Shown: positions 9,595 through 18,299, counted from the first letter of the stretch. The stretch is 64,000 nt of DNA from Halalkalibacter urbisdiaboli (GCF_002156385.1 NZ_MVJM01000001.1:638861-702860), one strand, 5' to 3'. Program-made: numbers and translations. The notes: generated from the letters alone by a model not told the origin.

Positions 9595-10449
9595 TTACTC
9601 CTTTGCATATGTCCACCCATCTCGTTGTTCAATCTTTCCCTCTTTCATGAGCTTTCCTAAGGCACGTTTGAAGGAAGCTTTACTCATTGAAAAACGTTGT
9701 TTAATGTCCTCGGGTGGAGTTTTGTCCCAATATGGCATCGAACCACCGCGTCCTTTTAAATATTCAAAGAGTTTACTGGCGTCATCCTCTTGTTGCTCAG
9801 AACGTAATGGTTGCATTGTTACATTTACTCTGCCATCCTCCCGAATGTAAATAACACGAACTGTTACATGCTCTCCATATCGAGGTTTGCGAGTCATTTC
9901 ATCTTCATGAAGAAAGGCGATATACCCTTCATCACTTAATAGGAGTCCACCTTCGTCCAAATAATGATAGAGATAACCTTGAATTTCTTTATTCTTTAAT
10001 TGTTGATTCGCAGGCTTTGAATGTTCTTCAATCGGTGCACCCTTAACCAACTTCGCCATCATTCTCCCTCTTTTATCCCACGTTATAGATACAGGAAGTT
10101 TATCTCCAGGCTGTGGCCAAAGCTCTCGGTTAAAAGGAAGCTCATCCATTGATAAAAATAAATCACGCGAAATTCCATTGTGAAGAAAAACACCATGGCC
10201 CGTTTTAACCGAAACTGTTTCTAACCAAGCCACCTCTCCTACCTTTAATAGAGGGGTATCCATCGTTGCGGCAAGACGACCTTGGTGATCATGGTATAAA
10301 AATACATTTACCTTTTCGCCAATTTCTAAATCGCCTGTTGCTTCACGTTGATGAAGCAACACATCCGTTTCACCATCGTTCAGAAAGTAGCCAAAGCTTG
10401 CTTTTCGTGCAACAGGTAATGTCACAGTATAGCCTGGTTTTAGTTCCAT
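9595..10449 (-). CDS. cvfB: CvfB family RNA-binding protein (YitL-like)
   Basis: This 284-residue protein contains several S1-like beta-barrel domains and a C-terminal winged-helix part (FSMSKASFKRALGKLMKEGKI). The layout matches CvfB of Staphylococcus aureus, an RNA-binding regulator of virulence gene expression, and YitL of B. subtilis. Its ATG overlaps the rsfS stop codon (TAATG), which indicates translational coupling. In B. subtilis yitL lies elsewhere, so its place between rsfS and yqeM differs from that layout. The role here is probably RNA binding; targets are unknown. Confidence 0.88.
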   Translation of the reverse strand: MELKPGYTVTLPVARKASFGYFLNDGETDVLLHQREATGDLEIGEKVNVFLYHDHQGRLAATMDTPLLKVGEVAWLETVSVKTGHGVFLHNGISRDLFLSMDELPFNRELWPQPGDKLPVSITWDKRGRMMAKLVKGAPIEEHSKPANQQLKNKEIQGYLYHYLDEGGLLLSDEGYIAFLHEDEMTRKPRYGEHVTVRVIYIREDGRVNVTMQPLRSEQQEDDASKLFEYLKGRGGSMPYWDKTPPEDIKQRFSMSKASFKRALGKLMKEGKIEQRDGWTYAKE

Positions 10450-10799
10450 TAGCCTAGAACTCCTTCGATTTCAACTGTTTTTGCATCTCCCCAAAGCTTC
10501 TCCAGATTATAGTACAAACGCTCATCCTTATGAAAAACGTGGACAACAACATCGCCTAAGTCAACCAAAACCCAGCGTGCTTGGTCGTACCCTTCTAATC
10601 GTTTAATGTCGAGTCCTTCTTCCTGAACTACTTTTTTTAGTTCATAAGCAATTGCCTGAACTTGCTTCTCTGAATTCCCACTACAAATAACAAAATAATC
10701 TGCAATTAATGAAATACCCTTCATATTTAAAGCTACAATGTTATCGGCACGCTTATCATCAACAACCTTTATAGCTAATTCTAAAATCTTTGATTCCAC
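10449..10799 (-). CDS. rsfS: Ribosome silencing factor RsfS (YqeL)
   Basis: RsfS binds ribosomal protein L14 and blocks joining of the 50S and 30S subunits when nutrients are scarce. The 116-residue protein shows the family pattern ADYFVICSGNSEKQVQAIA, YDQARWVLVDLGDVVVHVF and LEKLWGDA. Length and start (MESKILELA) are normal. It lies between yqeK, 5 bp upstream, and cvfB, which overlaps its stop codon by one base, as part of a tightly packed operon. Confidence 0.96.
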   Translation of the reverse strand: MESKILELAIKVVDDKRADNIVALNMKGISLIADYFVICSGNSEKQVQAIAYELKKVVQEEGLDIKRLEGYDQARWVLVDLGDVVVHVFHKDERLYYNLEKLWGDAKTVEIEGVLG

Positions 10800-10804
10800 T
10801 CACA

Positions 10805-11377
10805 TCACTTCTCCCTTTTTTTATCTTTTACTAATGAATTAAATGTTGCAACTGTTTCAGGAAAAATCAACTGCCTTCTCTTCATTAAAAAAGCAATTGT
10901 ATTTTCTATAGCTTGCACTACTGCAGCGTCTAAATCATTTTCTGCAAGTTCTCGAACGTGCTCGACCCCTGGAAACGTTCGGCCAGGCTCAATGTAATCC
11001 GCTAAAAAAATGATTTTATCTAATAGGGTCATACCTGGTCTTCCTGTTGTATGGAACCGAATTGCATCAAGAATCTCAGAATCGTTAATTCCTACTTCAT
11101 GTTCTACATAGTATGCTCCACAAGGGGCATGTAATAATTCAGTTCCGTATTCCAAAATTAACCTGTCAGATAATACGTTCTGTACAAGAAGCCGCATTTC
11201 CTCTTTGTCTCTAAATTTTGCATAATCATGGAAAATAGCAGCCAGTTCTGTTTTTTTCTTATCTGCACCAAATCGTTCAGCTAAACGAATCGCTGTTTCC
11301 ATTACGCCAAGTGTATGTTCATAGCGATGCTTAGTAAGGTGCGGCTTAACAATTTCTAACGCTTCGTTCCTCTCCAT
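10805..11377 (-). CDS. yqeK: YqeK, HD-domain diadenosine tetraphosphate hydrolase
   Basis: YqeK enzymes split Ap4A symmetrically to two ADP. The 190-residue protein has the HD pattern: His in HRYEHTLGV near residue 19, the HD pair in FHDYAKF, and further His in HAPCGAYY and RFHTTGRPGM. The chosen start is ATG 11377 (MERNEALEIV), which has GAGGGG upstream. It lies inside the end of nadD with an overlap of 32 bp, an arrangement that suggests translational coupling. An upstream in-frame start exists but has no support. Confidence 0.93.
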   Translation of the reverse strand: MERNEALEIVKPHLTKHRYEHTLGVMETAIRLAERFGADKKKTELAAIFHDYAKFRDKEEMRLLVQNVLSDRLILEYGTELLHAPCGAYYVEHEVGINDSEILDAIRFHTTGRPGMTLLDKIIFLADYIEPGRTFPGVEHVRELAENDLDAAVVQAIENTIAFLMKRRQLIFPETVATFNSLVKDKKREK

Positions 11378-11942
11378 ACAGGCCCCTCTCCTTAATATAG
11401 GCTTCAACCTCTCTCGGTACCATAAAGCGAATAGGTTGTCCTTGACGAACCCTCTCTCTAATCATTGTTGAAGAAAAGTCCACCTGGACGACATCCACAT
11501 ACTCAATCCATTTGGAATACTCCGACTTAGAAATGGCACCAGGTCTTTTCGCACCGATAAATGTGACAAGTGTCATTAGCTCGTCAATTCTTTCCCATTT
11601 AGGTAAATAATCAATCATATCTCCGCCTATTAGAAAGAAAAATCGATGTTCCGGATACTTTTCTTTAAGTAATTTAACGGTATCAACTGTATAAGATTTC
11701 CCATCCCTATCTATTTCAATAGTGGATACTTTAAAACGCGGTTCATCTTTTGTCGCTACATGTAGCATTCCTATACGGTCTGAACCTGAGGTTAAGGATT
11801 GTCTCTGCTTATGTGGTGGTACATGCACTGGAACGAACCAAATTTCGTCCATTTCAAGCTCGTATAATACTTCCTGTGCAATTAACATGTGACCTAAGTG
11901 AGGAGGATCAAAGGTTCCACCAAATAGCCCAATTCTTTTCAT
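11346..11942 (-). CDS. nadD: Nicotinate-nucleotide adenylyltransferase
   Basis: NadD joins nicotinate mononucleotide and ATP to form deamido-NAD in NAD synthesis. The 198-residue protein has the nucleotidyltransferase motif GGTFDPPHLGHMLIAQ at residues 8-23 and the second motif SSTMIRERVRQG near the C-terminus. Length is typical. It is in the middle of the yqe operon, 17 bp after yqeI, and its 3' end overlaps yqeK. Confidence 0.97.
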   Translation of the reverse strand: MKRIGLFGGTFDPPHLGHMLIAQEVLYELEMDEIWFVPVHVPPHKQRQSLTSGSDRIGMLHVATKDEPRFKVSTIEIDRDGKSYTVDTVKLLKEKYPEHRFFFLIGGDMIDYLPKWERIDELMTLVTFIGAKRPGAISKSEYSKWIEYVDVVQVDFSSTMIRERVRQGQPIRFMVPREVEAYIKERGLYGEERSVRNC

Positions 11943-11959
11943 AAAGTTATCCTTTCTCC

Positions 11960-12250
11960 TTACGGTAACTCAAGGGTCTTCTTTTCTCTTGATTCCTTAT
12001 AAAGAACAATAATGTTACCAATAATTTGGACAAGTTCAGCCCGCGTACCATGAGCTAGCTCCTTGGCAACCTCTTGTTTATCATACTCACAATTTTGTAA
12101 AACAGTTATTTTCATAAGCTCCCTTGCCTCTAATGCATCCGAAACTTGTTTGATCATATTTTCATTGACGCCACCCTTTCCTACCTGAAAGATTGGATTT
12201 AAGTGGTGTGCTTTTGCTCGTAAAAATCGTTTTTGTTTTCCTGTTAGCAT
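11960..12250 (-). CDS. yqeI: YhbY-type ribosome-associated RNA-binding protein (YqeI)
   Basis: This 96-residue CRS1-YhbY domain protein begins MLTGKQKRFLRAKAHHLNPI and contains the GxGG loop (QVGKGGVNENM) typical of the family. These proteins bind RNA and are linked to assembly of the 50S subunit. The gene overlaps the end of aroE by 7 bp and is followed by nadD. The arrangement is the same as in B. subtilis. Confidence 0.95.
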   Translation of the reverse strand: MLTGKQKRFLRAKAHHLNPIFQVGKGGVNENMIKQVSDALEARELMKITVLQNCEYDKQEVAKELAHGTRAELVQIIGNIIVLYKESREKKTLELP

Positions 12251-13077
12251 GATTTCCCTCCAAGTTTTTCATATACTAATTGTGCCATTCTCTCTCTATT
12301 CGGCTTTTGCCCCGTCCAATATTCAAAGGATAAGGCCCCTTGATTTACAAACATTCCAACCCCATTTAAAGTATTTGCTCCTTTTTGAGCAGCTTCTTGT
12401 AATAATCGAGTATTGATAGGATTATAAATAAGATCGCTTACAACCGAATCTTGTCTCAACTTCTCAAGAGAGAGAGGGATTTCCTCTATATTAGGGCTCA
12501 TCCCAACTGATGTTGTGTTAATTACAATATCAAATGCATCCAATGTTTGTTCAGCGTTCTTAATTGAAGTCGCCTTAACCCCTTCGATTACGTTTGCCAA
12601 TTCTTCAGCCTTTTCTACCGTCCGATTAGCAATAACAATCTCTTCAGCCTTTTCTTTTGCAAGTACTGTAACAATGGCTCTTGCAGCACCTCCAGCACCA
12701 ATAACAAGCACCTTATGCTGTTCTAATGGTCTTGATAAAACAGATAGTAACGACTCAAAATAGCCTCGACCATCTGTATTATAGCCAATTAATTTACCAT
12801 CATCGTTTACAATCGTATTTACGGCACCAATAGTTTTTGCCTCTTCATCGATTTCATCTAAATAATCCATTACTGAAACCTTATGAGGAATCGTGACATT
12901 ACATCCAGCTATATTTAATCCTCTAATTCCCGAAACAGCATCTTTTAAAAACTTTGGCTCTACATTAAATAAACGGTAACTTGCATTTATCCCCAGTTGA
13001 GCAAAGGCATCATTATGCATCATCGGTGACATTGAATGCTGAACCGGATGCCCGAATAAACCAAACAGTTTCTCCAC
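12244..13077 (-). CDS. aroE: Shikimate dehydrogenase
   Basis: AroE reduces 3-dehydroshikimate with NADPH in aromatic amino-acid synthesis. The 277-residue protein shows LFGHPVQHSMSPMMHN (substrate site), NVTIPHK with the catalytic Lys, NTDGRGY, the NADP loop VIGAGGAARA and the C-terminal GVGMFVNQGALSFE. GTG 13077 is the start because GAAGGG lies 6-7 nt upstream; the frame extends into yqeH but without family similarity. It is in the yqe operon between yqeH and yqeI. Confidence 0.96.
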   Translation of the reverse strand: MEKLFGLFGHPVQHSMSPMMHNDAFAQLGINASYRLFNVEPKFLKDAVSGIRGLNIAGCNVTIPHKVSVMDYLDEIDEEAKTIGAVNTIVNDDGKLIGYNTDGRGYFESLLSVLSRPLEQHKVLVIGAGGAARAIVTVLAKEKAEEIVIANRTVEKAEELANVIEGVKATSIKNAEQTLDAFDIVINTTSVGMSPNIEEIPLSLEKLRQDSVVSDLIYNPINTRLLQEAAQKGANTLNGVGMFVNQGALSFEYWTGQKPNRERMAQLVYEKLGGKSC

Positions 13078-13093
13078 TCTTTTTCCCTTCTTT

Positions 13094-14203
13094 CTATATA
13101 ATTGACTCTCGAATTGAAACACCTACACCTTTTGGTGCATAAGCTTCTACTTTAATATTCTCTCCATTGACTGTTACCCAACCTAATCCTGAAAAGACAA
13201 TATCACTCTTGGTTGTTTTAATATAAAATTCATGCTTTTCTAATGACGGTAACTGGTCTTTCGTTTCTTCCCCTGGTGGTGTAAGTAACTCTCCTAGATG
13301 ATTTTCGTAAAGATCATCTGCTTTCTCCATTTTCGTTCGGTGAATCATCAATTCATTAGAGACATAACAAACAAAAGACGTACGCTCTCCCTTTACAAAA
13401 TCAAAACGAGCTAACCCACCAAAGAAAAGAGTCTGACCTTCATTTAGTTGAAAAACCATTGGCTTAATTTCTTTTTTAGGCGTAATGACTTTAAGCTCTT
13501 TTTTATCAACATAATGCGCCATTTGATGATGGTTAATAATTCCCGGTGTATCGTAGAGAGCCTGTCCGTCGTCTAAAGGAATATCAATCATGTCAAGAGT
13601 CGTTCCCGGAAAATGGGAAGTTGTTATCAATTGCTCCGTGTCACCTTCAAACTCTTTAATAAGTTGATTAATAAACGTTGACTTACCAACATTTGTACTA
13701 CCAACTACATAAACATCCTTTCCATTCCGAAGCCGATCAATTTCTGCTGCTACATCCATAACTCCTTCTGCTTTCCCTGCACTCATAAGTAATACATCTA
13801 TCGGCTTTAAACCTAATTCTTTTGCTGATTTTTTCATCCAGTTAATAAGGCGATTTTTATTTAATGATTTTGGTAGGAGATCAACTTTATTCCCAACAAG
13901 CAAAACATCATTTTTCCCAACAAATCGATGTAGACCTGGAAGCCAACTTCCTGTAAAATCAAAGATATCAACGATTTTTACGATAAGTGCTTCCTTTTGC
14001 CCTAACGTATGTAGAATTTTTAAGAAATCATCGTCTGTTAAAGAAACGTCTTGAACTTCGTTATAATGTTTTAATCTAAAACAACGTTGACATATGATTA
14101 CCTCTCGAGATAATGATGACTTAGGTGCATACCCAAGTGTATCCTTGTTTTCTGTTTGAATTGATACTCCACAACCTGCACAAATGACTTGCCTTTCTTC
14201 CAT
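13094..14203 (-). CDS. yqeH: Circularly permuted GTPase YqeH
   Basis: YqeH is needed for 30S ribosomal subunit assembly. The 369-residue protein starts with a four-cysteine zinc finger (CAGCG and CQRCF). The GTPase motifs are in permuted order: G4 (NKVD) comes before G1 (GSTNVGKS) and G3 (DTPG), the hallmark of the family. The start ATG 14203 (MEERQVICAGC) has GGAGG 9 nt upstream; this ribosome site overlaps the last codons of yqeG. It is the second gene of the yqe operon. Confidence 0.96.
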   Translation of the reverse strand: MEERQVICAGCGVSIQTENKDTLGYAPKSSLSREVIICQRCFRLKHYNEVQDVSLTDDDFLKILHTLGQKEALIVKIVDIFDFTGSWLPGLHRFVGKNDVLLVGNKVDLLPKSLNKNRLINWMKKSAKELGLKPIDVLLMSAGKAEGVMDVAAEIDRLRNGKDVYVVGSTNVGKSTFINQLIKEFEGDTEQLITTSHFPGTTLDMIDIPLDDGQALYDTPGIINHHQMAHYVDKKELKVITPKKEIKPMVFQLNEGQTLFFGGLARFDFVKGERTSFVCYVSNELMIHRTKMEKADDLYENHLGELLTPPGEETKDQLPSLEKHEFYIKTTKSDIVFSGLGWVTVNGENIKVEAYAPKGVGVSIRESII

Positions 14204-14208
14204 ATTAT

Positions 14209-14724
14209 TTAATCCTCCCATTTAATCATTCCTTTTTTTCTCATCCAGCTTAAAATGAACCGCTCCATTTTCCTATTTAATTTTGTAGTAATACCATCTG
14301 TTTTTGCTACTGGTACAACCAAAAGTGTATATATACCAGCTCTATTTCCTCCGAGAATATCGGTAAATATTTGGTCCCCAATGACAATCGCCTCACTAGA
14401 AAGAACGTTCATATCCCTGCACGCTTGATTAAATGCTCGTCTCATTGGTTTATTGGCACTATGAATATAGATTATACCTTCGGGTTCTGCAAAAGCCTTT
14501 ACCCGCTTGATATTATTATTAGACACGATCGTAAGCTTCATGCCCAATTCTTTGACCTTTTTCACCCATTCACGAACCTCGGGTGTTGCACTTGGTCTAT
14601 CCCATTCGACTAGCGTATTATCTAGATCGGTAATAATTGCTTTAATACCCTTCTTTTTCAAATCTTCAAAATCAATATCATATATACTTTTCACATATTG
14701 ATCCGGTAATAGATTTTTGAGCAC
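14209..14724 (-). CDS. yqeG: HAD-superfamily (IIIA) phosphatase YqeG
   Basis: The 171-residue protein carries the HAD motif DLDNTLVEWD near residue 29, the Ser/Thr motif IVSNNN, and the acidic motif GDQIFTDILGG. It matches YqeG, a phosphatase of unknown substrate that heads the yqe operon in Bacillus. The GTG at 14724 (MLKNLLPDQYVKS) is chosen because family members start this way and GGGG lies 8-9 nt upstream. Another GTG at 14733 overlaps that site. It ends 5 bp before the yqeH start. Confidence 0.93.
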   Translation of the reverse strand: MLKNLLPDQYVKSIYDIDFEDLKKKGIKAIITDLDNTLVEWDRPSATPEVREWVKKVKELGMKLTIVSNNNIKRVKAFAEPEGIIYIHSANKPMRRAFNQACRDMNVLSSEAIVIGDQIFTDILGGNRAGIYTLLVVPVAKTDGITTKLNRKMERFILSWMRKKGMIKWED

Positions 14725-14896
14725 GTAACACACCCCACGCCAGTTATCTTTATTGTCTAATCCAAACTTTAACTATACCTTTAACTATGTTTTTTTTCAA
14801 TTCATAATGGATATTTTTATTAATAAATGGTGGAATTCGAAAGTACAGGAAAATTTTAAAGTTTTTTTTCGACAAAATGACACACTGATCAACAGT

Positions 14897-14995
14897 TGTG
14901 GATAACGTTATACACGTTTTACACGTTGGTTTATTTACACTTCTTTACATAATAAACAAGTAACCCACAGGTTATCCACTGGAAAATGTGGATAA
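14897..14995. promoter_or_regulatory. Cluster of DnaA boxes upstream of sda
   Basis: Three matches to the DnaA box TTATCCACA are present: TGTGGATAA at 14897-14905 (complementary strand, perfect), TTATCCACT at 14972-14980 (one mismatch) and TGTGGATAA at 14987-14995 (perfect). A weaker TTATACACG follows the first. In B. subtilis DnaA activates sda through boxes in its promoter region, so this cluster is read as the sda control region. Confidence 0.85.
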
Positions 14996-15116
14996 ATCGA
15001 ACGGTTGTTCTCTTTCTCGTGTCATGATAGGATATGAATTAAGAACAATTTATAACTTAATAGATTATGAAAAACGCAATTTAAATAGACCATATAAAAA
15101 AATATTTTTATTTTTT

Positions 15117-15151
15117 AGGAGGTGAACCTGTCAATACGACAGGGTAAAATG
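15117..15151 (+). promoter_or_regulatory. sda ribosome site with hairpin spacer
   Basis: A strong Shine-Dalgarno AGGAGG (15117-15122) is 26 nt before the sda ATG at 15149, too far for normal use. Between them CCTGTC (15127-15132) pairs with GACAGG (15138-15143) around AATAC. If this 17-nt hairpin is looped out, the effective spacing becomes 9 nt. Confidence 0.6.
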
Positions 15152-15289
15152 GAGAAACTATCTGATGATCTTCTTATCGAAACATACTATAAAGCTGTGG
15201 AATTAAATCTTAATCATGACTTCATTGAGCTTATTCGCGTAGAGATAAATCGTCGCTCATTAACTGATAAAATTAAATTATCTTCGTAA
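15149..15289 (+). CDS. sda: Sda, checkpoint inhibitor of sporulation kinases
   Basis: Sda blocks the histidine kinases KinA and KinB and so stops the sporulation phosphorelay while replication is active or DNA is damaged. The 46-residue peptide starts [19 protein letters not shown] and contains [15 protein letters not shown], a close match to B. subtilis Sda, which forms a helical hairpin. The DnaA boxes upstream support the call. A frame-compatible GTG at 15122 would add nine codons, but it lies inside the Shine-Dalgarno and the family start is at the ATG. Confidence 0.95.
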   Translation: MEKLSDDLLIETYYKAVELNLNHDFIELIRVEINRRSLTDKIKLSS

Positions 15290-15310
15290 AACATAATACA
15301 CAAAGCAAAA

Positions 15311-15340
15311 AACGAGAAGGGTTTAACTCTTCTCGTTTTT
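15311..15340. terminator. Bidirectional terminator after sda
   Basis: AACGAGAAG (15311-15319) pairs with CTTCTCGTT (15329-15337), with A residues before and T residues after the stem. It can serve sda on the plus strand and the small gene at 15342-15569 on the minus strand. Confidence 0.85.
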
Positions 15341-15341
15341 C

Positions 15342-15569
15342 TTATTTTGCTGGTATGGTTCGATTCCCGATACGAATGTATTCCCTCGGCTTAAATGGTG
15401 TTGTAACTGGAATATTATGATCATCTGTTTGAAGGATTCGCATATTATCTATTTCATCATAGCCCTTACTATGAATCGTTCGTTGATTATAATCATTTGC
15501 ATACCAAGCCCCCGAAAATAGGACAAGGAACAAACTAATGCTTGCAAGAATTTTTTGTTTTTTATTCAT
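15342..15569 (-). CDS. Small membrane-anchored or secreted protein, unknown
   Basis: This 75-residue protein begins MNKKQKILASISLFLVLFSG, a positively charged start followed by one hydrophobic helix, so it is probably a signal anchor or signal peptide. The rest is polar with no known motif. It has no cysteine, so it is not a lipoprotein. It starts at ATG 15569 and ends on the shared terminator. Its role is unknown; it is a lone gene between sda and mrpA on the opposite strand. Confidence 0.65.
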   Translation of the reverse strand: MNKKQKILASISLFLVLFSGAWYANDYNQRTIHSKGYDEIDNMRILQTDDHNIPVTTPFKPREYIRIGNRTIPAK

Positions 15570-15806
15570 CTAGACCACCTCTACTCTAATGGTGAGTGTT
15601 ATGAGCATAGGTTGCCTCTTCTTAGATGATTTATACACTTTTTTAGCAAAAACTTACATCAGAAACTACTTTTCCTTTCGTCAAAGAAAATTCACAAATT
15701 TTTTTTCTATCTTTATTATCACCTTTCTTCATATTTAATAAATACTTTCAGTGATGGGAAGACTAAGCCCCTCATGGATGCATACCCATAGAAATTAGGT
15801 TATAAT

Positions 15807-15834
15807 TTGACTTGTGTTTCGTATACCATATACA
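15807..15834 (+). promoter_or_regulatory. Possible promoter of the mrp operon
   Basis: TTGACT (15807-15812) is followed after 16 bp by TATACA (15829-15834), a reasonable sigma-A type pair about 65 nt before the mrpA start. Nothing else is recognised in the gap 15570-15806. The call rests on sequence match only. Confidence 0.4.
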
Positions 15835-15899
15835 CATGAGATGAAGGATTGATTTCTAGGCCCAAATTCAATTTAGAACTATATGAGGAGGTATGTGTT

Positions 15900-18299
15900 T
15901 TGACTTTATTACATTGGGCTACTATTTCGCCTCTATTATTAGCGATTTTAATACCATTTTTGTATAAGTACTTAAGGTCTGTACATACAGGTTGGTTCGT
16001 TTTAGCTTTACCACTTGTTTTATTCTTTTATTTTATTCGTTTTCTTCCAGAAACATCAGATGGTGGTGTGATTGAACAAACGGTTAATTGGGTTCCATCA
16101 CTTGACATTAATTTCACAGTATTTATAGATGGGTTAAGCTTATTATTTGCATTGCTTATTACAGGAATCGGTTCCTTAGTCGTTCTTTACTCGATCTATT
16201 ATCTATCTAAAACAAAAGAGCAACTACACAACTTTTATGTTTATTTATTAATGTTTATGGGTGCAATGCTAGGGGTTGTTCTTTCAGATAACCTTATTGT
16301 CTTGTACGCTTTCTGGGAGCTAACAAGTTTAGCATCATCATTACTTATTAGTTATTGGTATCATCGTAAGAAATCTACATACGGAGCGCAAAAGTCGATG
16401 CTCATTACTGTATTCGGTGGATTTGCGATGCTTGGTGGATTTTCACTTCTTTATGTAATGACAGGTACGTTTAGTATCAGAGAAATTATCGGCAATGTTG
16501 ATACGACGTCCAGTTTGTTTATTCCTGCGATGTTATTAGTGTTACTAGGTGCCTTTACTAAATCAGCACAATTTCCATTCCATATTTGGCTACCTGATGC
16601 CATGGAAGCCCCAACACCTGTTAGTGCGTACTTACACTCAGCGACAATGGTTAAAGCGGGAATTTATTTAGTAGCTCGCCTTACTCCTGTATTCGGAGGA
16701 GTACCAGAATGGTTTTGGCTCCTTTCTGGTTTTGGAATCGTGACATTATTTTGGGGCTCTCTCTCAGCAGTTCGCCAAAAAGACTTAAAAAGTATTCTTG
16801 CCTTCTCAACAGTTAGCCAATTAGGGTTAATTATGTGTTTATTGGGTTTAGGCTCAGCATCCCTTTATTTTGGTGCTGGAACCGATACGACAATGTATAC
16901 TACAGCAACACTTGCAGCTGTTTTCCACTTAATCAACCATGCAACCTTTAAGGGTAGTTTGTTTATGACTGCTGGGATTATCGATCATGAAACGGGTACT
17001 CGTGATATCCGTAAACTTGGTGGTCTTATGACGATTATGCCAGTTACCTTTACGATTTCATTAATCGGGACAGCGTCAATGGCTGGACTTCCGCCCTTTA
17101 ACGGGTTTTTAAGTAAGGAAATGTTCTTTACAGGTGTCCTAAATGCAACCGAATTAGAAATTTTTAATATGAAAACATTTGGTCTTCTTTTCCCTGTATT
17201 AGCATGGGTAGCAAGTATCTTTACGTTTGTTTATTGTATGATTCTTTTCTTTAAAACCTTTACAGGTGAGTTCAAAAAGGAAAACTACGATAAGCATGTG
17301 CATGAGGCCCCATTTGGTATGCTCATTAGTCCAATTGTTCTTGGGTCACTTGTTGTTGTTTTTGGTTTCTTTCCAAACCTATTATCCTACACGTTGATTG
17401 AGCCGGCCATGAATGCAATCTTACCAACGGTGTTAGGACCTGACGAACAGTTTTATGTAAACATTTATCATTGGCATGGCTTTAATACGGAACTCTTTAT
17501 GACTATCGGTGTTATATTGTTTGGAACCTTTATCTATTTAATGATGAAAAAATGGGCAAAACTTGAGATTTATTTACGTGAACGTGATCCTTTAAATAAA
17601 GTATATGATGGATCGTTAGTTCTACTTGCTAGTGGAAGTCATACTATCACTGCATCATTCATGCGTGGAAGTATTCGTCAATATCTTATTTACATTTTCT
17701 CATTTATGGTTCTCTTTATCGGCTATATGCTTTTCAAACTAAATGCTATCACATTCACTGGAGAAGGTAGTGCTCCAATCACCTTCCATGAAACAACGTT
17801 AGCGCTAATTATGTGTATTGCAGCAATTACTGTTGCATTTGCCCGTACAAGATTAACGGCCATTATTAGTTTAGGAGCAGTAGGGTATTCTTTGGCACTG
17901 TTCTTTGTTCTATTTAGAGCACCGGATTTAGCATTAACACAAATGGTTATCGAAACCGTATCTACTGTTCTGTTCTTGCTTTGCTTTTACCATTTACCTG
18001 TATTTAAAGAAAAATTTGAAAAGGTCCCATTCCGTCTCACGAATCTTGTTGTAAGTATCGGAGTAGGGGCATTAGTCACTATTTTCGCGATTTCTGCTCA
18101 TTATTCAAAAAGCTTTGAATCGTTAGCTAGCTTTTTCGTCGATGCAAGCTACAAAGAAGCAGGCGGTAAGAATATGGTTAACGTCATATTAGTAGATTTC
18201 CGTGGATTTGATACGTTATTTGAAATTCTCGTTTTAGGAATTGCAGCTGTTGGAATTTACTCCATGATTAAGTTACGTCTTCAGAAGGAGGGATCATAA
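15900..18299 (+). CDS. mrpA: Na+/H+ antiporter subunit MrpA
   Basis: MrpA is the largest subunit of the Mrp complex, which exports Na+ in exchange for H+ and is central to alkali and salt tolerance. The protein from TTG 15900 has 799 residues, with more than twenty membrane helices. The N-terminal part is related to complex I subunit NuoL, as shown by the ion-channel region AFTKSAQFPFHIWLPDAMEA and HLINHATFKGSLFM. The C-terminal part is related to MrpB and NuoJ. GAGGAGG 8 nt upstream supports the TTG start; the frame is open back to 15849 but without family similarity. mrpB follows directly. Confidence 0.95.
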   Translation: MTLLHWATISPLLLAILIPFLYKYLRSVHTGWFVLALPLVLFFYFIRFLPETSDGGVIEQTVNWVPSLDINFTVFIDGLSLLFALLITGIGSLVVLYSIYYLSKTKEQLHNFYVYLLMFMGAMLGVVLSDNLIVLYAFWELTSLASSLLISYWYHRKKSTYGAQKSMLITVFGGFAMLGGFSLLYVMTGTFSIREIIGNVDTTSSLFIPAMLLVLLGAFTKSAQFPFHIWLPDAMEAPTPVSAYLHSATMVKAGIYLVARLTPVFGGVPEWFWLLSGFGIVTLFWGSLSAVRQKDLKSILAFSTVSQLGLIMCLLGLGSASLYFGAGTDTTMYTTATLAAVFHLINHATFKGSLFMTAGIIDHETGTRDIRKLGGLMTIMPVTFTISLIGTASMAGLPPFNGFLSKEMFFTGVLNATELEIFNMKTFGLLFPVLAWVASIFTFVYCMILFFKTFTGEFKKENYDKHVHEAPFGMLISPIVLGSLVVVFGFFPNLLSYTLIEPAMNAILPTVLGPDEQFYVNIYHWHGFNTELFMTIGVILFGTFIYLMMKKWAKLEIYLRERDPLNKVYDGSLVLLASGSHTITASFMRGSIRQYLIYIFSFMVLFIGYMLFKLNAITFTGEGSAPITFHETTLALIMCIAAITVAFARTRLTAIISLGAVGYSLALFFVLFRAPDLALTQMVIETVSTVLFLLCFYHLPVFKEKFEKVPFRLTNLVVSIGVGALVTIFAISAHYSKSFESLASFFVDASYKEAGGKNMVNVILVDFRGFDTLFEILVLGIAAVGIYSMIKLRLQKEGS

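Noticed and set aside
8843-14724. Possible horizontally acquired island in the yqe region
   Set aside because: Gene order is that of B. subtilis except for cvfB, and composition is uniform with the surroundings.
14897-14995. Secondary replication origin because of clustered DnaA boxes
   Set aside because: Only three boxes, no AT-rich unwinding element of note, and the known role upstream of sda explains them.
15122-15148. GTG at 15122 as the sda start
   Set aside because: The codon is part of the Shine-Dalgarno itself and the added nine residues do not match Sda; the ATG at 15149 gives the family length.
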